NCBI GenBank assembly: GCA_012519425.1
Contig: JAAYQF010000036.1
Coordinates: 1 to 34,641, forward strand
Reading direction: 5' to 3'
Source of the DNA: Bacteroidales bacterium
GTDB taxonomy: Bacteria; Bacteroidota; Bacteroidia; Bacteroidales; Paludibacteraceae
DNA length: 34,641 nt
Below, in pieces: positions 8,376 to 16,275 of this stretch (position 1 is the stretch's first letter; the number at the start of each line of letters is the position of its first letter). The notes beneath the pieces were generated by a model. The model had not been told where the DNA came from, made no database searches, and saw nothing but the letters and a program-made list of their open reading frames with translations. The position numbers and the translations under genes were made by a program.

Positions 8376-10163
8376 TTAGTCCAATTTTAAAACAGCCAGG
8401 AAAGCTTTTTGCGGAACTTCTACAGAGCCGATTTGTTTCATGCGCTTTTTGCCTCTTTTCTGTTTTTCCAACAGTTTTCTTTTACGACTGATATCACCAC
8501 CATAACATTTGGCGGTTACGTCTTTACGTACAGCTTTGATGGTTTCACGGGCAATGATTTTAGCGCCTATGGCTGCCTGAATAGGGATGTCGAACTGATG
8601 ACGGGGTATCAGCTCTTTGAGCCTCTCGCACATTCGACGTCCCAAGGGTACGGCATTGTCAAAATGGGTAAGTGAAGATAAAGCATCTACCGACTCACCG
8701 TTAAGGAGGATGTCTAATTTTATCAATTTTGAAGGTCGGTAACCATGCGGATGATAATCAAAAGAAGCATATCCTTTAGAAACACTTTTCAAACGATCGT
8801 AGAAGTCAAATACTATTTCCCCCAAAGGCATATCGAAAATGAGTTCCATCCTGCCTCCGGAAATATAATCTTGCTTGATCAACTCCCCGCGCTTTTCGAG
8901 GCAAAGTGTCATAATCTGACCAATGTATTCCGTGCGTGTAATGATGGAAGCGCGGATATAGGGTTCTTCTATTCTGTCGATAAGCATTACGTCAGGTAGA
9001 CCCGATGGGTTATGGACTTCAATCAGCTCCCCTTTCTTTGTATATACATTGTAGGAAACATTGGGTACGGTAGTGATCACATTCATGTCAAATTCACGAT
9101 CCAGTCGCTCCTGAACGATTTCCATGTGAAGCATGCCCAGGAAGCCGCACCTAAATCCAAATCCAAGGGCTACCGATGATTCCGGCTCGAAAGTTAAAGA
9201 AGCATCATTGAGTTGTAATTTTTCGATGGAGGCACGCAAATCCTCAAAATCTTCAGCATCCACAGGATAAACGCCGGCAAAAACCATGGGTTTTACCTCT
9301 TCAAAGCCTGAAATGGCTTCTTTGCAGGGACGTTTTACATGGGTGATGGTATCCCCGACTTTCACCTCTTTAGAGCTTTTGATACCGGAAATGATATAAC
9401 CTACATTGCCTGCACTCAGTGTTTCAGTGGGCACCATGTCTATTTGTAAAATTCCTATTTCATCAGCGTTGTACTCTTTGCCCGTAGCCACAAATTTCAC
9501 CAAATCACCTTTGTTGATGGTGCCGTTTGCAATTTTGAAATAAGCGATGATCCCCCTGAAAGAGTTGAAAACAGAATCAAAGATCAAACACTGCAAAGGG
9601 GCATCAGGATCGCCAACCGGAGCGGGAATTCTGTTGATGATGGCTTCAAGGATCTCCTCGATGCCGAGACCGGTTCTGCCACTTGCCCGAATGATCTCTT
9701 CCCTTTTACATCCCAATAAGTCAACAATTTGATCTTCTACCTCTTCCGGCATTGCAGAGTCCATATCCATTTTGTTCATGACCGGAATGATTTCCAAATC
9801 ATGCTCAATAGCCATGTATAAGTTGGAAATAGTTTGTGCCTGTATGCCTTGCGTAGCATCTACAATGAGCAGTGCACCTTCACAAGCAGCTATAGATCGC
9901 GAAACTTCATAAGAAAAATCAACATGTCCCGGAGTATCTATCAGGTTGAGCGTATAGGTCTCTCCTCCCAATTTGTAATTCATTTGGATGGCATGGCTCT
10001 TAATCGTAATACCCCTCTCCCTTTCCAGGTCCATGTTGTCTAACACCTGAGTCTGCAGGTCTTTTTCCGAAACTGTGTTCGTGTATTCCAACAACCTGTC
10101 TGCTAAGGTGCTTTTTCCATGATCGATATGAGCAATGATGCAAAAATTTCTAATTTTGTTCAT
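8376..10163 (-). CDS. lepA: Elongation factor 4 (back-translocating GTPase)
   Basis: The 595-residue ribosomal GTPase has all landmarks: the P-loop AHIDHGKS at residues 11-18, DTPGHVDF, and NKMD. It also has the EF-G-like domains and the LepA-specific C-terminal domain ending in [22 protein letters not shown]4 can reverse a translocation step and is involved in ribosome biogenesis and stress tolerance. Length matches the family (about 595-600). ATG at 10163 is preceded by a -7-like box at 10192-10199. nhaA follows closely downstream. Confidence 0.98.
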   Translation of the reverse strand: MNKIRNFCIIAHIDHGKSTLADRLLEYTNTVSEKDLQTQVLDNMDLERERGITIKSHAIQMNYKLGGETYTLNLIDTPGHVDFSYEVSRSIAACEGALLIVDATQGIQAQTISNLYMAIEHDLEIIPVMNKMDMDSAMPEEVEDQIVDLLGCKREEIIRASGRTGLGIEEILEAIINRIPAPVGDPDAPLQCLIFDSVFNSFRGIIAYFKIANGTINKGDLVKFVATGKEYNADEIGILQIDMVPTETLSAGNVGYIISGIKSSKEVKVGDTITHVKRPCKEAISGFEEVKPMVFAGVYPVDAEDFEDLRASIEKLQLNDASLTFEPESSVALGFGFRCGFLGMLHMEIVQERLDREFDMNVITTVPNVSYNVYTKKGELIEVHNPSGLPDVMLIDRIEEPYIRASIITRTEYIGQIMTLCLEKRGELIKQDYISGGRMELIFDMPLGEIVFDFYDRLKSVSKGYASFDYHPHGYRPSKLIKLDILLNGESVDALSSLTHFDNAVPLGRRMCERLKELIPRHQFDIPIQAAIGAKIIARETIKAVRKDVTAKCYGGDISRKRKLLEKQKRGKKRMKQIGSVEVPQKAFLAVLKLD

Positions 10164-10191
10164 TCAAATGACCCTACAAATTTTAAGGATG

Positions 10192-10199
10192 CAAAATTA
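10192..10199 (-). promoter_or_regulatory. Putative -7 box for lepA
   Basis: On the minus strand TAATTTTG matches TAnnTTTG, 28 nt before the lepA ATG. No clear -33 element is seen. Confidence 0.45.
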
Positions 10200-10225
10200 G
10201 TAAAAAAAGTCGAGAATAAATAGTG

Positions 10226-10582
10226 TTACCTTGCGTTGTGCAACACAATTGACACTTTTTCGACATCTCCTCCCAGCGGAGGGTTTAATTTTGATAATGT
10301 CAATGATATTGCCCGGATCTGGGAAAACTCTTGCATCAACCTGTCCATAATCCTTTGTGCCACGTGTTCTATAAGTTCAGAAGGAATATTCATCTCCTTT
10401 TCAATTGCATCATAGACCAATTGGTAATTTAAGGTATCTTCAAGTCGGTCAGTTACACCGGCTTTTTTTGTATCTAGATCCATGGCAACGGTTACCAGGA
10501 AAGTATTGCCTGCTTCTTTTTCATGCGCCAACACTCCGTGACAGGCATGAAATTTCATGTTTTCAAGAATTATTTTCCCCAT
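10226..10582 (-). CDS. folB: Dihydroneopterin aldolase
   Basis: The 118-residue protein cleaves 7,8-dihydroneopterin to 6-hydroxymethyl-dihydropterin and glycolaldehyde in folate synthesis. It carries the family pattern: MKFHACHGVLAHEKE near the N-terminus, the DTLNYQLVYDAIEKEM helix region, LIEHVAQRI with the substrate-binding Glu, and the catalytic-lysine strand ISLTLSKLNPP. Its ATG lies inside the 3' end of the exonuclease gene (20-nt overlap in a different frame), so the two are translationally coupled. The next pathway enzyme, folK, lies 1.1 kb away in a separate unit. Confidence 0.95.
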   Translation of the reverse strand: MGKIILENMKFHACHGVLAHEKEAGNTFLVTVAMDLDTKKAGVTDRLEDTLNYQLVYDAIEKEMNIPSELIEHVAQRIMDRLMQEFSQIRAISLTLSKLNPPLGGDVEKVSIVLHNAR

Positions 10583-11225
10583 TATTTTGTTGTTTCAATG
10601 CTTCTTGTTGCTTCAACGCTTCAATTTCTTCCTTGCTTAATTTCTCTTTTTTCATCAACTGATTGTAAATCATCAGCGCGGCCCAGGCATCAGTAGCAGC
10701 ATACAGTTGTTGCTTATCAGTCAGTTCCTCACTTTCCCAGTTGGAGAGACGCTGGTTTTTCGATATTTTTTGATTGAAAACAATGGCAAATATTTTTTGA
10801 AGACCTTGTTCTAAAATACCGTAATCATTGACGATGTTCTGTAAGTCAATGATGTTTTCAGGTTTAAAGTTATAATGCTTATTGAGTCCGATAAAATCAT
10901 CCTTCAAAGCCAGGCCAACTTTTCGGGTTGCTTTGCGGGATAAAAAATTTGCCAAAGATTTAGGAAAATCCATCAGATTCAATCTGAATAAAAAACATTG
11001 ATCTGTAGTGGCAATTTGTAATAATGCAACCTTGTTGGTTTGTCCCTTTTTGAATGAAGGCTTGGTCTCGGTGTCAATGCCTACAATTTTTTGTTTACGT
11101 AGTATTTTGATTGCTTTCTTTGCCTTTTTCTCCGTGTCAACGATAATAATTTCTCCTTCAAAAAAGACGAGAGGCAGTTTATTAACCTCTTCCTTACTGA
11201 TCGTAGCTTTGTTTATACATGTCAT
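10563..11225 (-). CDS. 3'-5' exonuclease of the DEDDy (RNase D-like) family
   Basis: The 220-residue single-domain nuclease has the three exonuclease motifs. Exo I is VGIDTETKPSF with Asp51 and Glu53, Exo II is LALKDDFIGL with Asp110/111, and Exo III is YAATDAWAAL with Tyr176 and Asp180, the DEDDy signature. RNase D-type HRDC domains are absent. Such proteins trim RNA or DNA 3' ends; the substrate here is unknown. The tail is Lys/Gln/Glu-rich and contains a tandem EALKQQ duplication just before the overlap with folB. That low-complexity end is probably dispensable. It is the first gene of the exonuclease-folB pair. Confidence 0.9.
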   Translation of the reverse strand: MTCINKATISKEEVNKLPLVFFEGEIIIVDTEKKAKKAIKILRKQKIVGIDTETKPSFKKGQTNKVALLQIATTDQCFLFRLNLMDFPKSLANFLSRKATRKVGLALKDDFIGLNKHYNFKPENIIDLQNIVNDYGILEQGLQKIFAIVFNQKISKNQRLSNWESEELTDKQQLYAATDAWAALMIYNQLMKKEKLSKEEIEALKQQEALKQQNNGENNS

Positions 11226-11267
11226 ATCATCTAAAATCTAATCAAGCTGACATAGTATTATGCCGTG

Positions 11268-11275
11268 CAAAATTA
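11268..11275 (-). promoter_or_regulatory. Putative -7 box for exonuclease-folB
   Basis: Minus-strand TAATTTTG lies 42 nt before the exonuclease ATG and matches TAnnTTTG. No TTTG -33 element is found at 19-21 nt. Confidence 0.45.
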
Positions 11276-11325
11276 AAAAAAATAATTGAGCTTGTTCATT
11301 TGAATGGTTATTCCACAAACATTTT

Positions 11326-11333
11326 TATCTTTG
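11326..11333 (+). promoter_or_regulatory. Putative -7 box for DUF2007 gene
   Basis: TATCTTTG matches TAnnTTTG exactly. A TTTG at 11299-11302 lies 23 nt upstream, slightly more than the usual spacing. The start codon is 49 nt downstream. Confidence 0.5.
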
Positions 11334-11382
11334 TATTGTGTTAACAGGTTCTTAGGCTTATTAATAATCCACTAATTATGCT

Positions 11383-11628
11383 ATGATCATGCAGAATAAA
11401 ATTGTAAAACTTAAAAGTTACGATCGGGTTGATGAAGCGAAGCTGGATCAGCAAGTGCTTACTGAACATGACATTTCAAGTTCCATTTACGATTCTACAA
11501 GTGCTCAGGTATTACCTATGCTTCAGGACGTTGGTGAAAGTGTTGTAGTTATGGTTTTTGAAAAAGATTATGAAAAGGCTCTGAAGGTGCTGAGTGATTA
11601 TCACCAATATGATGGCGGTGTCTCATAA
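11383..11628 (+). CDS. DUF2007 family protein
   Basis: The 81-residue protein matches the DUF2007 'putative signal transducing protein' family: an N-terminal strand IVKLKSYDRVDEAKLDQQVL, a central SSIYD turn and the strand SVVVMVFEKDYEKALKVL. These are small ferredoxin-like alpha-beta folds whose function is not known. ATG 11389 is an alternative start two codons later. The last codons (GGVS and stop) coincide with the beginning of an interspersed repeat at 11615, so the C-terminus is repeat-derived. It is transcribed alone from a plausible promoter. Confidence 0.8.
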   Translation: MIMQNKIVKLKSYDRVDEAKLDQQVLTEHDISSSIYDSTSAQVLPMLQDVGESVVVMVFEKDYEKALKVLSDYHQYDGGVS

Positions 11629-11678
11629 GTGCCCAACTGCTGTACTTCGACTTTGCTCAGTAACCACGTTGCTTTTGA
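11615..11678 (+). repeat. 64-nt interspersed repeat copy at a stop codon
   Basis: This segment starts GCGGTGTCTCATAAGTGCCC and matches 25437-25500 at 59 of 64 positions; all five differences are C/T transitions. It begins inside the DUF2007 gene and supplies its TAA stop. Only one end of the 160-nt insertion seen at 25436-25595 is present. It includes the ACTTCGACTT-GCTCAG segment that is common in Bacteroidota intergenic repeats. Confidence 0.8.
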
Positions 11679-11721
11679 GATAGCCCATCATCAATATGAT
11701 GTGCAGTTTGTAGTCTTTCTG

Positions 11722-12126
11722 TCAGTATTGTATCTCCCTCAGCGGTATCATCACAAAATCCCTTTCATGCATCAGGGGATGAGGAATTTTTAGTTCGGGC
11801 AAGTCAACGGTCATGTCTCCGTAAAGCAATATGTCGATGTCAATGATCCTGTCTTTATACACACCCTCTTTGGTTTTTTCTGTTCTGCCCATCTTCACCT
11901 CTATGTCTTGAAGTTGATGCAGCAATTCTAAAGGAGCAAGTTGTGTTTCAATTAAAATAACTGCATTTACAAACAGATTGTCAGAAGAAAACCCCACTGG
12001 AGCAGAATAGTAGTAAGTGGATTGGCGTATTACTTTGCCCACTTTTTCAGCTATTTGCTGAATGGCAAAATCGATATTGTGTTCTTTTTTACCTAAATTG
12101 CTACCGAGACCGAGATAGGTTTGCAT
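11722..12126 (-). CDS. folK: 2-amino-4-hydroxy-6-hydroxymethyldihydropteridine pyrophosphokinase
   Basis: The 134-residue HPPK transfers pyrophosphate from ATP to 6-hydroxymethyl-dihydropterin in folate synthesis. Diagnostic segments are YLGLGSNLG at the N-terminus, QSTYYYSAPVGF, FVNAVILIET, and the signature RIIDIDILLYGD with the Mg-binding Asp pair, followed by IPHPLMHERDFV. ATG 12126 was chosen because YLGLGSNLG normally starts within a few residues; upstream in-frame codons add only an AT-rich hydrophobic stretch. It is compact compared with E. coli (159 residues). It is transcribed away from mnmD. Confidence 0.94.
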   Translation of the reverse strand: MQTYLGLGSNLGKKEHNIDFAIQQIAEKVGKVIRQSTYYYSAPVGFSSDNLFVNAVILIETQLAPLELLHQLQDIEVKMGRTEKTKEGVYKDRIIDIDILLYGDMTVDLPELKIPHPLMHERDFVMIPLREIQY

Positions 12127-12147
12127 GATACAGAATGTGTTAAAGCA

Positions 12148-12155
12148 CAAATATA
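12148..12155 (-). promoter_or_regulatory. Putative -7 box for folK
   Basis: Minus-strand TATATTTG matches TAnnTTTG and lies 21 nt before the chosen folK ATG. Its position supports that start rather than the longer frame opened upstream. Confidence 0.5.
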
Positions 12156-12240
12156 ATAAAAATAATGATAAAATGAACTTGAATTGATTTAAATGGTTTA
12201 TCAAGAGCTCCATACGACAAAAAAGTCAAATTACAACTGC

Positions 12241-12912
12241 ATGAAATTAAACCCTCAACAAATTATTCAGACCGAAGACGGTTCTCATTCCGTATTGCAT
12301 TCTGAACTGCACGAAACTTATCATTCCATTCACGGTGCCATACAGGAATCCGAACACACCTTTATTGGTGCCGGCTTGCGGCAGTGTAAGCAGTCATCAT
12401 TGAATATTTTGGAAATCGGCTTCGGAACAGGCTTGAATGCATTTTTGACTCTAGTTGAAACCGAAAAAACCCGACAAAAAGTGTTTTACACGGCTGTCGA
12501 GCTTTACCCAATATCCCCGGAATCTGCTGCTTCATTCAATTATCCTGACCTCATCGCAAAAGATAAAAAGGATATATTTTACCTTTTGCATACCTCCCCG
12601 TGGCAAAAACACATTTCACTGACGAAGAATTTTGACTTAAATAAGATACAGGAAGATTTCACTAAACTTCGCTTGACAGAAATGTACGATTTAATTTACT
12701 TTGATGCTTTCTCACCGGAGAAACAACCCGGCATGTGGACGAGTGAGCGTTTTCAAATGCTGTATGATTGCTGTAATCCCAACGCCATACTGACTACCTA
12801 TTGTGCCAAAGGGGCGGTACGCAGGGCATTGCAGACAGCCGGATTTTCAGTGGAAAGGATTCCCGGTGCAAAAGGTAAAAGAGAAATGCTGCGGGCGAGG
12901 AAGACGACTTAG
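12241..12912 (+). CDS. mnmD: tRNA 5-methylaminomethyl-2-thiouridine methyltransferase, MnmD type
   Basis: The 223-residue protein is a standalone DUF752 methyltransferase, the MnmC2-equivalent domain without the FAD oxidase half. It would methylate 5-aminomethyl-2-thiouridine at tRNA wobble position 34. Motifs are QTEDGSHSVLH near the start, the SAM-binding loop ILEIGFGTGLNAF, YDLIYFDAFSPEKQPGMW, and the C-terminal TYCAKGAVRRALQTAGF with GAKGKREMLR. ATG 12241 begins the family-conserved region; an ATG at 12193 would add 16 unrelated residues. Its TAG stop (12910-12912) is also the first three bases of an 18-nt box shared with another repeat site. Confidence 0.9.
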   Translation: MKLNPQQIIQTEDGSHSVLHSELHETYHSIHGAIQESEHTFIGAGLRQCKQSSLNILEIGFGTGLNAFLTLVETEKTRQKVFYTAVELYPISPESAASFNYPDLIAKDKKDIFYLLHTSPWQKHISLTKNFDLNKIQEDFTKLRLTEMYDLIYFDAFSPEKQPGMWTSERFQMLYDCCNPNAILTTYCAKGAVRRALQTAGFSVERIPGAKGKREMLRARKTT

Positions 12913-13000
12913 GAAAATAGCGGGGTTTTAAAAAGAGGTCCGAGTTCCGGGTTCACGAGGTGCGAGGTCGCGTGTTCCGGATTCATGAGTTTCGAAATAA
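12910..13000 (+). repeat. CNCG-word repeat array after mnmD
   Basis: It starts with TAGGAAAATAGCGGGGTT (12910-12927), an exact inverted match to 3119-3136. After an A-rich spacer comes a GT-rich array (about 12936-13000) of words such as CGAGTTC, CGGGTTC and CGAGGTG, the reverse complement of the AC-rich words elsewhere. The order box, A-rich spacer, array matches the element at 3036-3136, so the two sites are copies of one composite unit. Confidence 0.75.
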
Positions 13001-13022
13001 TCACTGCTGAGCAACTAAAAAA

Positions 13023-13214
13023 TTGTCCGTAGGACAAACATGTGAATAACCCCCGGATTCATCCGGGGTGGAAAGATCAAGAATAGTAATAAAACTCAGT
13101 AAGAGTTTCCCTAAACCCAAATTGTTAAACGCCTACAGCGTTTGAGTAATCATAAACATCCAACTGCCCCCAATTAAAATTGGGGGTTATGCACGTGGAA
13201 CTTCTACGAAGTTC
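13023..13214. repeat. Inverted pair of three-hairpin elements (REP-like)
   Basis: Two copies of about 86-88 nt face each other: 13023-13108 on + and 13214-13127 on -. Each reads: hairpin with GTA loop, AC(A/G)TG, ATAACCCCC, a G/C-flanked hairpin, a short linker containing TGGA, and a third hairpin with GTA in its loop. Stems differ but stay paired: TTGTCC/GGACAA against GAACTTC/GAAGTTC; GGAT/ATCC against AATT/AATT; AAACTC/GAGTTT against AAACGC/GCGTTT. Compensated change argues that structure is retained. This resembles REP or BIME elements moved by REP-associated tyrosine transposases; none is encoded here. Confidence 0.75.
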
Positions 13215-13250
13215 AAATAGTCGCTTCGACGTTGTTCAGCGAGAATAATC

Positions 13251-13460
13251 GACCTCGGCTGGTGAACCGAAAAATAAGTGAGAACAACGTCAAAAATCGT
13301 CCTTGTTTGAGCAACGAAGTTGCGAGTTTGGACGATTTAGTTGTTCGAGCGCTAATTTTTCGAGTGAAGCAGGCGCAGTCTTGACTTTTTTTTGCTTCGG
13401 TCAAGACAAAAAATGAAGAAGAATTAGAAGAAATCGTTTTTTGGTTCAAGCCAAAAAATG
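13251..13460 (+). repeat. Interspersed element with ATCGTCC hairpin and CAAGAC tail
   Basis: This stretch, up to the end of tatC, is homologous to the reverse complement of 25271-25660. Shared blocks are AAAAATAAGTGAGAACA, ATCGTCCTTGTTTGAG, GAGTTTGGACGATTTAG and GCGCTAATTTTTCGAGTGAA, followed by a GTCTTGAC...GTCAAGAC hairpin. AATCGTCC (from about 13304) pairs with GGACGATT, and GCAAC-GAA-GTTGC forms the apex. Predicted reading frames across it are not credible genes. It lies in the 572-nt gap between mnmD and tatC. Confidence 0.75.
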
Positions 13461-13484
13461 AAGGGATGTTTCGAGCCCCACAAA

Positions 13485-14330
13485 TTATTCCGTTTCAGTA
13501 ACATCCTGCACTGTTGTTGCATCCTCTTTATCCTCTTCCTCTTCTTCCTTCTTGGGTTTACAAACCAAAATACTCAATTCATACAACAAATAAAGAGGCA
13601 ATGCTACTACCGACATGGTAAAAGGATCAGTGGTGGGTGTTACCAAAGCTGATAGTATCAGCAAGATCACAAAGGCATATGAACGTACCTTTTTCAACAT
13701 CTGTTTGTTGATCAATCCGGCTTTTGATAACAAATATGCCAAAACGGGCATTTCAAACATAATTCCCAAACTGAAAGTCAGTATATACAAACTGCCCATA
13801 TACGATTGTAAAGCAATCTGGTTGGGAACCAAATCAGATACTTTATAGGTGCCCAAAAATCTTACCGTCAGCGGGAAAATAATAAAATAGCTGACAAGTA
13901 CTCCTAAATAAAATAAGAATGAAGCAGATAAGAAGATAGTACCCACATGTGACTTTTCGTTGGGATATAATGCCGGTCGTACAAACCACCAAATTTCAAG
14001 TAAAATATAAGGTACGATCAAGACTAGTGCGATGCTGAATGAGGAAGTGATGTGTGTCATCAACTGACCGGCGAGATTAATATTGATCAGTTCAATATTA
14101 AAATCTTCCGGACATAAACCCGGAAATTTGAACAATTCAGCTAATCTACAAAGTGAACGATAAAACCAAAAATCCGAGCTTAAGGGTGCAAAAACAATAT
14201 CGTTGAATACAAAATCCCTAAAAGAAAAGATAACTATAACGACTAAAAGTACTGCTATCACTATGCGGATAATGGTCCATCGCAATACCTCTAAATGCTC
14301 CCAGAACGATAAGTTTTTTCCTTCACCCAT
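13485..14330 (-). CDS. tatC: Sec-independent protein translocase TatC
   Basis: The 281-residue membrane protein is the receptor core of the twin-arginine translocase. It has the N-terminal SFWEHLEVLRWTIIR helix (family pattern HLxELR), about six membrane segments, and SFSIALVLIVPYILLEIWWFVRPALYPNEK and KSHVGTIF regions typical of TatC. The C-terminal tail is very acidic (KKEEEEEDKED). An extra loop between the first and second membrane segments is longer than in E. coli, as is usual in Bacteroidota. It is 24 nt downstream of tatA. A likely client in this window is the DUF362 protein at 531. Confidence 0.95.
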   Translation of the reverse strand: MGEGKNLSFWEHLEVLRWTIIRIVIAVLLVVIVIFSFRDFVFNDIVFAPLSSDFWFYRSLCRLAELFKFPGLCPEDFNIELININLAGQLMTHITSSFSIALVLIVPYILLEIWWFVRPALYPNEKSHVGTIFLSASFLFYLGVLVSYFIIFPLTVRFLGTYKVSDLVPNQIALQSYMGSLYILTFSLGIMFEMPVLAYLLSKAGLINKQMLKKVRSYAFVILLILSALVTPTTDPFTMSVVALPLYLLYELSILVCKPKKEEEEEDKEDATTVQDVTETE

Positions 14331-14354
14331 TCTTTTTGGTATAAGACCTGACGC

Positions 14355-14555
14355 CTATTTTTTATCAAGGTCATCCATAGTGGCGTTTATCTCATCATCA
14401 ACTTCTTTCATGCCTTTTTTGAACTGGCTGACACCTTTACCCAAACCACGCATCAGTTCAGGAATTTTCTTACCACCAAAAATTAATAATATTACGAGAG
14501 CAATTAAAATAATTTCTCCGGTACCTAAAGCCCACAAGTAAATCATGTTTAACAT
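14355..14555 (-). CDS. tatA: Sec-independent protein translocase TatA/E
   Basis: The 66-residue protein has one N-terminal membrane helix ([18 protein letters not shown]), then the hinge and amphipathic helix [21 protein letters not shown] charged tail follows. This is the pore-forming TatA type. ATG 14555 is used; ATG 14546, three codons later, is equally possible. It forms a two-gene operon with tatC and no tatB-like gene is seen. Confidence 0.93.
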   Translation of the reverse strand: MLNMIYLWALGTGEIILIALVILLIFGGKKIPELMRGLGKGVSQFKKGMKEVDDEINATMDDLDKK

Positions 14556-14583
14556 AATACAATGACATTTTAATTTAAGTGTA

Positions 14584-14591
14584 CAAATATA
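14584..14591 (-). promoter_or_regulatory. Putative -7 box for tatAC
   Basis: Minus-strand TATATTTG matches TAnnTTTG, 28 nt before the tatA ATG. No clear -33 element is seen. Confidence 0.45.
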
Positions 14592-14762
14592 CGCTTTTTA
14601 AGTGAATGAAAATGATATGCGACTTTTTTTTAAAAAAACAACAAATCCAATAGCTTTTAAATATTTATGTTGTCGGAGAAAACTCAATTATGTAAAAAGT
14701 ATTTTTGATTGTATTTCAGTAAATATTTACGATATTTGTTAACTCACCAATAAATAATAATT

Positions 14763-16010
14763 ATGAATGCGATGAGGTTTAGATTGCTCTTTCTTTTCAT
14801 CGTTTCTGGCATTTCCTGTATATTTTCTCAGTCCAATAACGTTGATTATCAGTCGTATCGTGGAAAGGTTGTCGATCGGCTAACCAACGCGCCACTGACC
14901 TATTGTAATATATTGGCTGCAGGGACCAATATTGCAACCGTAACCAATGCTGAAGGGGATTTTTTATTGAAAGTTCCTGTTACCCGCGAACACGTAAAGT
15001 TGATCATAAGTCATATAGGTTATAAAAGTTCCATAATAGAAGCGGATGAACTCCGGGCTCAAAAAGGTATCATTGCCATGGAGCATGCAACCGTTGTCCT
15101 CCCTCAAATTGACGTATTGACCCGGGATGCCAATGCATTGGTTGCTTTAATGTTCGAGAAAATTCCTGAAAATTATCCTGTGCAGGAAATGTTTATGACT
15201 GCCTTTTATCGGGAATCTATCCGGAGGGGCAGAAATTATGTGTCTCTGTCAGAGGCAGTTGTTGAGATTCAAAAGCAATCGTACAATAATTACCGGCAGG
15301 ATTACGCAAGATTGATCAAGGCACGTAAACAAACCGACTACACAAAATTGGATACCCTGGTTTTTAAACTGATGGGTGGTCCGTACAACTGCTTGTTCCT
15401 GGATGTCATGAAATATCCTACTTATCTTATGACTGAACAGATGTTTGAAAAATATGATTTTACCCTGGATAAAACCCAATGGATAGACGATAAGCTTATT
15501 TATGTGGTGGACTTCAAGCATCGACCTACTAAAGAAGAGGCACTTTATGCCGGAAAATTTTATATTGATGCCGCCTCTTTGGCTTTAAAATCGGCGGTTT
15601 TCAGTCTCGATTTGACCAATCAGGCAGAGGCAATCAGGATGTTTCTCCAAAAGAAACCATTCAATGCCAAAGTATCACCTATACAGGCCGATTATCGCAT
15701 GGATTACGTTGAAAAAGACGGTAAGTGGTACTATGCTTATGGTCGTATTGAATTAGGTATGAGGGTGAATTGGAAAAGGAAACTCTTCAATAGTCATTAT
15801 TATGCTACCATTGAAATGGCGGTTACCGATCATGAAATCAGTTCTGATGCCAAGTCAATCAAATTCGGTGACCGACTTCGTACCCGTGTAATTATTGCCG
15901 ATAGGGCAGAGGGATTTTCTGACCCTGATTTCTGGGGACCACACAATGTCATAGAACCTGATAAACCCATAGAAGCAGCTATCAGAAAAATTGGAAGAAA
16001 AGCTTTGTAG
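14763..16010 (+). CDS. Exported CarboxypepD_reg-like domain protein
   Basis: The 415-residue protein has a signal peptide (residues 1 to about 22, ending IFSQ). A carboxypeptidase-regulatory-like beta-sandwich follows at about 30-120: YRGKVVDRLTNAPLTYCNI, then ATVTNAEGDFLLKVP. The remaining 290 residues are a beta-rich module with FYRESIRRGRNYVSLSEAVVEI and later YYAYGRIELGMRVNWKRKLFNSHYYATIE. That layout resembles Bacteroidota outer-membrane-associated proteins of the DUF5686 kind, but lacks their C-terminal barrel. It has no SusC plug or TonB box that I can see. It is probably periplasmic or surface attached; function is unknown. A repeat array begins immediately after its TAG stop. Confidence 0.75.
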   Translation: MNAMRFRLLFLFIVSGISCIFSQSNNVDYQSYRGKVVDRLTNAPLTYCNILAAGTNIATVTNAEGDFLLKVPVTREHVKLIISHIGYKSSIIEADELRAQKGIIAMEHATVVLPQIDVLTRDANALVALMFEKIPENYPVQEMFMTAFYRESIRRGRNYVSLSEAVVEIQKQSYNNYRQDYARLIKARKQTDYTKLDTLVFKLMGGPYNCLFLDVMKYPTYLMTEQMFEKYDFTLDKTQWIDDKLIYVVDFKHRPTKEEALYAGKFYIDAASLALKSAVFSLDLTNQAEAIRMFLQKKPFNAKVSPIQADYRMDYVEKDGKWYYAYGRIELGMRVNWKRKLFNSHYYATIEMAVTDHEISSDAKSIKFGDRLRTRVIIADRAEGFSDPDFWGPHNVIEPDKPIEAAIRKIGRKAL

Positions 16011-16147
16011 ACGAGGTCCAGGGTCCGAGTTCCGGGTTGCGGGGTGCGCGTTAACGAGTTGCGGGGTCGCGTGGTGCAAGTTCACGGGTTTCAGTATCCG
16101 GGGTGCGCGTTCATGGGGTGGTTTCTCGCAGATTGACGCAGATTATA
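16011..16147 (+). repeat. CNCG-word array plus CGCAGATT repeats
   Basis: The GT-rich array starts directly after the TAG stop and runs to about 16120 with words such as CGAGTTC, CGGGTTG, CGGGGTG and CGCGTTC. It is followed at 16122-16147 by TTTCTCGCAGATTGACGCAG and a further ATTATAT, containing two CGCAGATT units. These units resemble a repeat I have seen widely in bacterial intergenic DNA. The array is more diverged than the copy at 18346. Confidence 0.7.
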
Positions 16148-16275
16148 TGGAACAGAGTAAAATTTTCTCAGGGACTGGTTTCAAAGTCAGTCCCTGAGTT
16201 CTTGTCCTGATTTTTTAAATACATATCCTTTTCTTTGTGAAAAGTTTTTGCCATGCACTTAGAAAAAAGGCATTG

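Noticed and set aside
13023-13214. Insertion sequence
   Set aside because: No transposase frame or target duplication is visible; the structure is only hairpins.
13213-13449. 78-codon open frame on the minus strand
   Set aside because: It lies entirely in the interspersed element and reads homopolymer-rich repeat sequence; the related copy at 25.4 kb does not preserve the frame.
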